Below are positions 18,679 to 25,750 of a stretch of 64,000 bases of DNA, in pieces. Source of the DNA: Ancylomarina subtilis (GTDB lineage: Bacteria > Bacteroidota > Bacteroidia > Bacteroidales > Marinifilaceae); contig NZ_SHKN01000001.1 in the NCBI RefSeq assembly GCF_004217115.1, forward strand, positions 2,049,781 through 2,113,780, given 5' to 3'. Made by a program: the position numbers and the translations under genes. How positions within the stretch are numbered: position 1 is the first letter of the stretch; every line of letters starts with the position of its first letter. The notes under the pieces are model-generated. The model did no database searches. It saw only the letters and a list, made by a program, of their open reading frames with translations, and was not told the origin of the DNA.

Positions 18679-19878
18679 TTAAAGCTTAAACGGTTCGACA
18701 GCTCTCTGGTAAATTCCCTGTACATAAGCAATGGCCAAACCATAGTTACTCACAGGAATCCCGGCTTCAATTGCAGGTAAAAGTCGATTCCGAATTTGTT
18801 TCTTGGTAATCATACAGCCTCCGCACTGAATCACCATGGCATAATCAGTAATGGGACGTTGAATGGCATCCAAACCTGAAACAATATCGAATACCAACTC
18901 GCAATCGCAATATTTTCTCAACCAAGCCGGCAGTTTAAACCGACCAATATCTTCACAGGAAACATGATGAGAACAGGATTCCAAAACTAAAACCCGATCA
19001 CCACTTTTCAAGTCATCAATCTTTGGAGTCCCCTTTAAATAGTTTTCAAAATCACCCTTTTGTCTCGCTAGAACCGTACTGAAACTTGTCAGAGGAATAT
19101 CTTTGGGTACTAATTGGCCTGCCAAATCGAATATCTGACTGTCGGTAATAGCCAACTTGGGTTTCACATTGGTATTTTTGAAAAATTCGGTCACCTGATC
19201 TTGCTGCAAAACAATATTCACACAATGGTTATCCAAAACATCTCGTATCAATTGAACTTGTGGCAAAATCATTCGTCCAGCCGGAGCTTCAGAGTCAATC
19301 GGGCAAATCAGCATCACCACGTCGTTAGGTTGAATTAAATCGCCAATAATGGTTTTAAAAACCTTGGACGATTCCGGTGCCGTTTTCTTTATAAGCTCAA
19401 TCACCTCTTCAAAATTATCCGGCTTGATTGTCGAAAAATCGATCACTGAGGTTTTGTATGTTTCCTCCAGATCTGCTTTTAAATCCGCATTAATTTTGTT
19501 CTGATCAGACTTATTGTGAATGATAAAAAACGGTGTCTTATAATAGTCAAATTTCTTAATTAAGTCCTTTTCAAAATCACCAAATTCATTATCTGCAATC
19601 ACCAGTATCGCCAAATCGATGGTAGAGATCGAATGTACGGTTTTTTCAATTCGCTTTGCTCCCAAATCGCCAGTATCGTCAATTCCTGCCGTATCGACCA
19701 GAATAACAGGAGCATAATCAAGAATCTCAAATGATTTCTTAACCGGATCGGTTGTCGTACCCGCCGTATCAGAAACAATGGCAATTTGCTGATCGGCCAA
19801 AGTATTTATTATGGACGATTTTCCCAGATTTCTACGCCCGTAGATACCGATATGTGTTTTATGATCTTTAGTCTTCAT
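18679..19878 (-). CDS. hydF: [FeFe]-hydrogenase maturation GTPase HydF
   Basis: Scaffold GTPase that assembles the 2Fe subcluster of [FeFe]-hydrogenase together with HydE and HydG. The N-terminal Ras-like domain has the P loop GRRNLGKSS (14-22) and DTAGIDDTG (switch II region). The C-terminal domain holds the [4Fe-4S] ligands: CSHH (C302, H304, H305) and CGGC (C352, C355). At 399 residues it is of normal length. No hydE, hydG or hydrogenase gene is in the window. It lies between a response regulator and an SLC12-like gene in a probable operon. Confidence 0.93.
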   Translation of the reverse strand: MKTKDHKTHIGIYGRRNLGKSSIINTLADQQIAIVSDTAGTTTDPVKKSFEILDYAPVILVDTAGIDDTGDLGAKRIEKTVHSISTIDLAILVIADNEFGDFEKDLIKKFDYYKTPFFIIHNKSDQNKINADLKADLEETYKTSVIDFSTIKPDNFEEVIELIKKTAPESSKVFKTIIGDLIQPNDVVMLICPIDSEAPAGRMILPQVQLIRDVLDNHCVNIVLQQDQVTEFFKNTNVKPKLAITDSQIFDLAGQLVPKDIPLTSFSTVLARQKGDFENYLKGTPKIDDLKSGDRVLVLESCSHHVSCEDIGRFKLPAWLRKYCDCELVFDIVSGLDAIQRPITDYAMVIQCGGCMITKKQIRNRLLPAIEAGIPVSNYGLAIAYVQGIYQRAVEPFKL

Positions 19879-19906
19879 TAAGTCTTATTCTAATAATTCT
19901 CTCCTG

Positions 19907-21073
19907 CTAATTTTTATTTGCACCTGCATATAGTTTAATATCCTCTAGTGTGATCTCTTTCCCACCTAAAATAATTAAACGCTCAATAATATTCCGAAAC
20001 TCACGAATATTCCCAGTGTAATCAAATTTTAAAAGCTCTGCAATGGCATCTTCTGCGATCGATTTTGGAGGCAATCCCATTTCATTACAAATCAAGTCAA
20101 TAAAATGCTGGGCCAATAGAGGAATATCTTCCAATCTTTCATTTAAAGCTGGAACTTTAATCAGAATGACGCTTAATCTGTGATATAAATCTTCACGGAA
20201 TTTCCCCAACTCAATTTCATCGGAGAGATTCTTATTGGTTGCTGCAATCACTCTCACATTCACCTTTATTTCCTTATCGCCACCAACACGCGTAATTTTA
20301 TTTTCCTGCAAGGCTCGTAACACTTTAGCCTGAGCGGACAGACTCATATCGCCAATTTCATCCAAAAAAAGCGTGCCGCCATCGGCTAATTCAAACTTAC
20401 CTTTACGTTGTTTATGAGCCGATGTAAAAGAGCCTTTTTCATGACCGAACAATTCACTCTCAATCAATTCAGAAGGGATTGCTGCACAATTCACTTCTAC
20501 AAACGGGCTTTTTAATCGATTACTTTTTTCATGAATTCGATGTGCTACCAATTCTTTTCCGGTTCCATTGGGTCCCGTAATCAAAACACGTGCATCCGTT
20601 GGAGCAACCTTTTCTATCATCTCATTCAATTCCATGATGGCTTTCGATTCGCCAATCATATCGTATTTCTTACTAACCTTTCTTTTTAAAACTTTGGTTT
20701 CAGTCAGTAAAACAGCCTTGTCTAAAGCATTTTTAATTGTGATTAAGATGCGATTCAGATCCAAAGGCTTTTCAATAAAATCGAAAGCGCCTTTTTTAAT
20801 AGCCTCAACCGCGGTATCGATGTTTCCATGTCCTGATATCATGATAACGGGCACATCAAATGCAATTTCCTGCAACTTTTCAAGCACCTCTATCCCATCC
20901 ATTTCGGGCATTTTAATATCACACAGAATCACATCGAATTCATTATCATTGACCATTTTAATGGCCTCCATGCCATTCTCGGCAAGACTTACCTGATAGT
21001 TTTCGTATGATAAAATATCTTTTAACGTATTACGGATACTTCTTTCGTCATCAACAATTAAAATTTTTGACAT
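19907..21073 (-). CDS. NtrC-like response regulator (REC plus AAA+), no HTH
   Basis: A 388-residue two-component regulator. The receiver domain (1-120) has the acidic pair D8/D9, phospho-acceptor D52 and K102. The AAA+ domain (about 140-365) has Walker A GPNGTGKE (167-174) and Walker B GGTLFLDEIGD (232-242). The sigma54-contact loop, GAFTGA in NtrC, reads GSFTSA (214-219). The protein ends about 20 residues after the AAA+ lid, so the Fis-type HTH is missing. No cognate kinase gene is nearby. It lies 36 bp after the ppx/gppA gene and 28 bp before hydF. Confidence 0.9.
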   Translation of the reverse strand: MSKILIVDDERSIRNTLKDILSYENYQVSLAENGMEAIKMVNDNEFDVILCDIKMPEMDGIEVLEKLQEIAFDVPVIMISGHGNIDTAVEAIKKGAFDFIEKPLDLNRILITIKNALDKAVLLTETKVLKRKVSKKYDMIGESKAIMELNEMIEKVAPTDARVLITGPNGTGKELVAHRIHEKSNRLKSPFVEVNCAAIPSELIESELFGHEKGSFTSAHKQRKGKFELADGGTLFLDEIGDMSLSAQAKVLRALQENKITRVGGDKEIKVNVRVIAATNKNLSDEIELGKFREDLYHRLSVILIKVPALNERLEDIPLLAQHFIDLICNEMGLPPKSIAEDAIAELLKFDYTGNIREFRNIIERLIILGGKEITLEDIKLYAGANKN

Positions 21074-21109
21074 GCTATAGTATTAAATAATGATCTAATT
21101 TTTAAAATT

Positions 21110-22066
21110 CTAGTCTGAAGATACTGATTTTTCCGATTGTTTTATCCTCTTAATGTAATCAAATAAAGCCCCTTCCTTCAATGCATATGCCGATTGAAAC
21201 AAAATGGACACACCGCTTTCCTTAACCAGAAAATTAATAAAGATGCTGGCAATAACCATCAAATGAACTCTTGCCATATCCATACCTTGCATCTGCATAC
21301 GTTCTTCAAGAGTCGAATTCAGAAAACGTTGATGCAGACTATTAAAATCTTCCAGCTTAATATGATAATGTGTTTTATCAGTCTCCATCTCCATTTTTTC
21401 TTCAGCAAGCAGAACCTGACGCAGAGTTGAAAAAGAACCCGATGACCCGATCAAGGTTTTGACAGAATAGGTTTGAAAAGCTTCGATTAAATCACGAAGT
21501 TGTTCCTTAAGAAAAGTTTCAATATTTCTTAACTCATCTATTTTGATAGGGTCAGAAGGTTGAAATTGTTCAAGCAAACGCGTCATCCCAATAGGATAAG
21601 ACTTCTTCCAAAATATTTTCTCTGAGTTGGCAATAATAATTTCATTGCTGCCCCCACCAATATCAAGAATCGCAACAATCTCCTCATCCAAACCAACTGC
21701 CTCACGAGTTCCATAGTAAATTAACTCCGCCTCTCTGTTACCTGAAATAATCCTCACATCGATATCAAAATCACGACGAATTTGGGTGACAAATTCTTCC
21801 CCATTTTTAGCTGTGCGAATAGCAGAAGTTGCAAATCCAAAGGTTTTAACCGATTGATATTCGGTTATAATCTGTTTCATCTCAGTCAGAGCCAAATGTG
21901 CTCGCTGTTTAGCCTCTTCAGTAATATAATTCTGGTTGATCCCCCCAGCACCAATTTTTGCCGGATATTTAGATCTATGGAGTATATTGATTTGCATATC
22001 AACTGTAATTTCAGCGACAAGCAAATTAAATGTATTGGTACCCAAATCGATAATTGAGATACGCAT
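21110..22066 (-). CDS. Ppx/GppA phosphatase family protein
   Basis: Actin-fold phosphatase (318 residues) of the exopolyphosphatase / guanosine pentaphosphate phosphatase family. The phosphate-1 loop IDLGTNTFNLLVAEI (5-19) and the phosphate-2 loop AILDIGGGSNEIII are present. The length matches the short, two-domain exopolyphosphatase form without the extra C-terminal domains of E. coli Ppx. It could hydrolyse polyphosphate or pppGpp. First gene of a probable ppx-regulator-hydF-SLC12 operon. Confidence 0.92.
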   Translation of the reverse strand: MRISIIDLGTNTFNLLVAEITVDMQINILHRSKYPAKIGAGGINQNYITEEAKQRAHLALTEMKQIITEYQSVKTFGFATSAIRTAKNGEEFVTQIRRDFDIDVRIISGNREAELIYYGTREAVGLDEEIVAILDIGGGSNEIIIANSEKIFWKKSYPIGMTRLLEQFQPSDPIKIDELRNIETFLKEQLRDLIEAFQTYSVKTLIGSSGSFSTLRQVLLAEEKMEMETDKTHYHIKLEDFNSLHQRFLNSTLEERMQMQGMDMARVHLMVIASIFINFLVKESGVSILFQSAYALKEGALFDYIKRIKQSEKSVSSD

Positions 22067-22223
22067 ATGAGAATGAGTTTTCAGTTAAAAAATAGCTCTT
22101 ACAGGTATCGAAAGTAGTGAAAATTCAGAGCATAACAAGTTAAAAAAACTCTGGAAGAAAGGAAAAATGAATCAAATGATTCTCGGTCTCTAATAGCTAC
22201 ATCATCTCAACCAATCATCGAGA

Positions 22224-23288
22224 TTAATTAAAGGTATAAGACAGTGAAAAGACATTTGAATATTTGGCTATGGACTGATCTCCAATATCAGTCAGTGCGT
22301 AATCTAAACGAAACCCCTTGTAATGAATTCCCAAACCCAGATTAGGCTGAAACACAATTGACTCTTTCTGATTAAAATCCATTTCACGTTGGATGTTTCC
22401 CACACCCATACGTAAATAAATAAGAGATTCATACCGAAATTCCAAACCCAAATGGGGATCCACACTCATAGGGTCACCTTCTACTAAAACATGGCGTTTC
22501 CCATCAAAGGTTAGATCTGCATCCAACTCTGCCAAAACAGAAACTTTGTCTGTCAATGTAAAATCACGACTCACGCCCAATATCAATCGGGGTAAAGTAA
22601 TCTCCGTTGAATTCTCTGGAATTTCGTTTCCTGTTATATCGTAAACCTGTTCCAGATTGTCGGTTTTGAACACCCAGGCATTAAAGGTCGAGCTGGCATC
22701 CCTCAACAAAGCTCCCAATTGCCAATTGCCCCGTTTATAGCTTACAGCCGCGTCAATACCAAAACCGTAAGCTGAAGCAAAATCACCCGTATGCCGATAA
22801 ATCACCTTCACATTCCCTCCGATTGACAAACCTTGAACCTTGGTATTCCTGGCATAAGAAAATAGGAAAGCGTAGTCAGCAGCCGAAAAAGTCGTCACTA
22901 AATCGTAGCGAACATTTCCATCCTTATCAATCAGTTCAAGCGTATTGGGAATATCATCAACACCAAAGCGAATCACACTAAAAGCCAAAGCGCTTTTCTC
23001 ATCCAGTTTAATTCCCAAGCCCGCATAATCGTATGCTGCCATCCCAGCAAAATATTCAGCGTGCATAACCGAAACGTCATATTTCCTATTCAATCCTACC
23101 AAATTGGCAGGATTCCAATAAGCAGCCTCTACACCTCCTTGCGAGGCAACAGCAACGTTCCCCATTGCAAAAGCACGGCCTCCAATTCCCACCGAAAGGA
23201 ATTCATTACTGTATTTAGGCGCTGTGGTTTGAGCTAATAAGGTCAATCCTGAAAAAAAGAAGAATATTAAAACTAGGTATTTCTGCAT
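22224..23288 (-). CDS. PorV/PorQ family outer membrane protein
   Basis: A signal peptide (MQKYLVLIFFFFSGLTLLAQ) is followed by a FadL-like beta-barrel of about 335 residues ending in SLSYTFN. The N-terminal block NEFLSVGIGGRAFAMGNVAVA and AYWNPANLVGL are hallmarks of the PorV/PorQ (type IX secretion-associated) family. I chose the ATG at 23288, because the longer frame adds 11 residues before the signal peptide. PorV and PorQ act in cargo release by the type IX secretion system, but many members are uncharacterised and no other secretion gene is in the window. Monocistronic, divergent from pssA. Confidence 0.85.
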   Translation of the reverse strand: MQKYLVLIFFFFSGLTLLAQTTAPKYSNEFLSVGIGGRAFAMGNVAVASQGGVEAAYWNPANLVGLNRKYDVSVMHAEYFAGMAAYDYAGLGIKLDEKSALAFSVIRFGVDDIPNTLELIDKDGNVRYDLVTTFSAADYAFLFSYARNTKVQGLSIGGNVKVIYRHTGDFASAYGFGIDAAVSYKRGNWQLGALLRDASSTFNAWVFKTDNLEQVYDITGNEIPENSTEITLPRLILGVSRDFTLTDKVSVLAELDADLTFDGKRHVLVEGDPMSVDPHLGLEFRYESLIYLRMGVGNIQREMDFNQKESIVFQPNLGLGIHYKGFRLDYALTDIGDQSIAKYSNVFSLSYTFN

Positions 23289-23361
23289 GCTATTGTCTTT
23301 GAACGAAAGGTAAAAATACAATGCTTTTTTAATTCGACGACATTCTCCTCCAAACTTTTCA

Positions 23362-23389
23362 TTGCATTCCGATTTTTAGATTAATTTTG
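23362..23389 (+). promoter_or_regulatory. Promoter for pssA
   Basis: TTG at 23362-23364, a 17-base spacer and TAATTTTG at 23382-23389 fit the Bacteroidota -33/-7 promoter. The start codon lies 48 bases downstream of the -7 box. Confidence 0.55.
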
Positions 23390-23437
23390 CAATGCTCATT
23401 GTACTGAGCAATAGCTATTGATCAAAACCCACTTAAA

Positions 23438-24175
23438 ATGTCAATTACAAAACATATTCCCAACACCATTACCTGTTTAAATATTTTTTCAGGATGTGTT
23501 GCCAGCTTATTAGCCATAGAAGGTTATCTATTTCCGGCTGCCCTTTTCATTATACTAGCAGCTGTTTTTGACTTTATGGATGGTCTGTTTGCCAGACTAC
23601 TGGGAGCTTACTCTCCAATGGGAAAAGAGTTGGATTCATTGGCCGATATGCTAAGTTTTGGTTTTGCACCAGCATGCATCGCTTTTTCTTACCTGCGTCT
23701 AGCCGTTCTGGGAGATAGTGGAGCTGCTTTCTCTCCTGAAAGCTTAAGTTATTCGCAAATAGCCATTCTCTTATCAGCTTATCTCATTTCAATCTTTTCA
23801 GGATTGCGATTAGCCAAATTTAATGTTGATACCCGCCAGACCAGTTCGTTTATTGGTGTTCCAACTCCGGCAAATGCCATGTTTTGGGCCTCATTACCCA
23901 TTATTCTGCATTTTGGTGATTACCCAATGATTGAAAGTTTGCTTTCGAACCAATGGCTTATTATTTCAGCCGTTCTTGTCACATCATACCTGCTGGTTGC
24001 TGAAATTCCGATGTTCGCACTAAAAGTTAAAAGTCTGAAATGGCAAGAAAATCAGATTCGCTATTTATTTCTAATTACTCTGGTAATTTTAGCACTACTG
24101 CTTAAGTGGTTGGTTATCCCTCTTATTCTCTTTGTTTATATCTTGTTCTCATTGATTGATAATTTAAGAAAGTAA
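23438..24175 (+). CDS. pssA: CDP-diacylglycerol--serine O-phosphatidyltransferase
   Basis: Makes phosphatidylserine from CDP-diacylglycerol and serine, the route to phosphatidylethanolamine. The CDP-alcohol phosphotransferase motif DGLFARLLGAYSPMGKELDSLAD (DG..AR........G...D...D) is complete at about residues 48-70. Several membrane helices follow. At 245 residues the length is normal for the type II enzyme. Its substrate is made by CdsA (5093-5926). A strong terminator follows. Confidence 0.95.
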   Translation: MSITKHIPNTITCLNIFSGCVASLLAIEGYLFPAALFIILAAVFDFMDGLFARLLGAYSPMGKELDSLADMLSFGFAPACIAFSYLRLAVLGDSGAAFSPESLSYSQIAILLSAYLISIFSGLRLAKFNVDTRQTSSFIGVPTPANAMFWASLPIILHFGDYPMIESLLSNQWLIISAVLVTSYLLVAEIPMFALKVKSLKWQENQIRYLFLITLVILALLLKWLVIPLILFVYILFSLIDNLRK

Positions 24176-24200
24176 TAAAGCCAAACTTCAAAATATTTCG

Positions 24201-24234
24201 AAGCCCTCATTCCAGCGAATGAGGGCTTTCTTAT
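24201..24234 (+). terminator. Intrinsic terminator after pssA
   Basis: An 11-bp perfect stem (AGCCCTCATT/AATGAGGGCT core, 24201-24211 / 24218-24228) with a 6-base loop and a short T-rich tail. Confidence 0.85.
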
Positions 24235-24566
24235 TTATGAATCGCTCTATATCAATAATTTTTACAGGAAACACTTGGCCTTAATTATGAACCATTTTCC
24301 CTTTTATAATGCAGGTCAAATTTCTCATGATATTCCTCCAAATAGGCATTAACCAAAAATAATTCACGAGATAAAATCAATCTTGATATTCTATATTACA
24401 AAATTTTAAAAGCGGAACTGTGATTAATTAAGTAAAATTTATAACTTGTAAGAGGAGTATAATTATTTAAGGACTAAATCATTTCAAATTTATTAAAATA
24501 AAAACTGATTCCTTAGTGAGCAAATAGACATCATATTTATATAAAGCATTTGTAAATCATTCTACC
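24235..24566 (+). other. AT-rich leader region upstream of the act operon
   Basis: About 330 bases with no convincing ORF. The region must hold the promoter of the alternative complex III operon, but I see no exact TAnnTTTG box with a spaced TTTG. TTGTAAGAGGAGTATAAT (from about 24447) and TTTATATAAAGCATTTG (ending about 24553) are the nearest candidates. Confidence 0.4.
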
Positions 24567-25700
24567 ATGAGTAAACTTTGCCTTTTCATTTCTATTGTCT
24601 TTTTTCTTCTGACGATAAAACCCTCCTTTTCAAAAAATCAGAATAACGAAAAACACGAGAAATCTGAACACAATTTTTTGGAATCATCAAAGCAAGGGGA
24701 ACGTTTATTTAAAGGCTTATTACTCAAAAGAAGTAAATTAAAAACATGTATTTCTTGTCATAACCTCGCCCATTCTGACACACTTAATTGGAATCCGTCT
24801 GCATGGGATATCGCTCATAGTTTTTCTGAAAAAGAAATCTCTGATTTCAATTCTGTAATAAATAATCCCATCGCGAAAAAGATGTCAGAGGTACATGCTG
24901 GCTTTCAATATAGCGATGAGGAGTTGGGGCATTTAAAAAACTATTTACTGAAACTAAAACATGATGGTACTCCGAAAACAAAACCTGTTATAAATAATCT
25001 CATCCTGTTTTTGTTTCTGGGTTTGCTTATCACTCTTGCCTTAATCGATTTGTTTTTCACGAAAAAGATCAAATACAAGTTCATTCCGATTTTTGTTTTT
25101 TTAATAGCCCTGGGTTATCAAATGAAAATGATAGGTGAAGATGCTATGGCTCTCGGACGAAATCAGGATTACGCACCGGATCAGCCCATAAAATTCTCTC
25201 ATAAGGTACATGCAACCGATAACAAATTAGATTGCAGGTATTGCCATACAGGAGTTGAAACAAGCAAATCGGCCCTTATACCTTCTGCCAATGTTTGTCT
25301 TAACTGCCACCTTATTGTACGCGAAGGGCGATATTCTGGCAAGTTCGAAATCAATAAAATTCATGCCGCCATTGAAAACAATAAACCTATCAAATGGGTC
25401 CGAATTCACAAACTGCCTGATTTTGTTTTCTTCAGTCACGCCCAACATGTAAAAGTGGGTAAACGAGAGTGTCAGGAATGCCATGGCGAGGTTGAAAAAA
25501 TGCATATTCTCAGACAGGTTAAAGACCTATCAATGGGCTGGTGCCTGGATTGCCATGACAAAACCGTTGTTGATTACAATCGCAACCACTATTATACAAA
25601 TTCATTTAAAAAATTACATGAGGAATTAACCAAAGGGACCATTGACAGTCTTCGAGTTAAAGATATTGGTGGACGTGAATGCGGACGTTGCCATTACTAA
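24567..25700 (+). CDS. actA: Alternative complex III, multiheme cytochrome c subunit ActA
   Basis: Periplasmic, membrane-anchored multiheme cytochrome that takes electrons from ActB. Six CxxCH motifs begin at C61, C223, C244, C302, C326 and C372. The first lies in an N-terminal monoheme domain after a signal peptide (1-22). Hydrophobic segments at about 143-164 and 171-187 separate it from the pentaheme part, which is the classical ActA core. First gene of the actABCD-actF-actE operon; actB starts 50 bp downstream. Six rather than five heme sites is the notable point. Confidence 0.93.
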   Translation: MSKLCLFISIVFFLLTIKPSFSKNQNNEKHEKSEHNFLESSKQGERLFKGLLLKRSKLKTCISCHNLAHSDTLNWNPSAWDIAHSFSEKEISDFNSVINNPIAKKMSEVHAGFQYSDEELGHLKNYLLKLKHDGTPKTKPVINNLILFLFLGLLITLALIDLFFTKKIKYKFIPIFVFLIALGYQMKMIGEDAMALGRNQDYAPDQPIKFSHKVHATDNKLDCRYCHTGVETSKSALIPSANVCLNCHLIVREGRYSGKFEINKIHAAIENNKPIKWVRIHKLPDFVFFSHAQHVKVGKRECQECHGEVEKMHILRQVKDLSMGWCLDCHDKTVVDYNRNHYYTNSFKKLHEELTKGTIDSLRVKDIGGRECGRCHY

Positions 25701-25750
25701 ACTAAGGTGAGCCTAATTAAGCTTAAGATCGAACCGAAATAACCCGAAAT

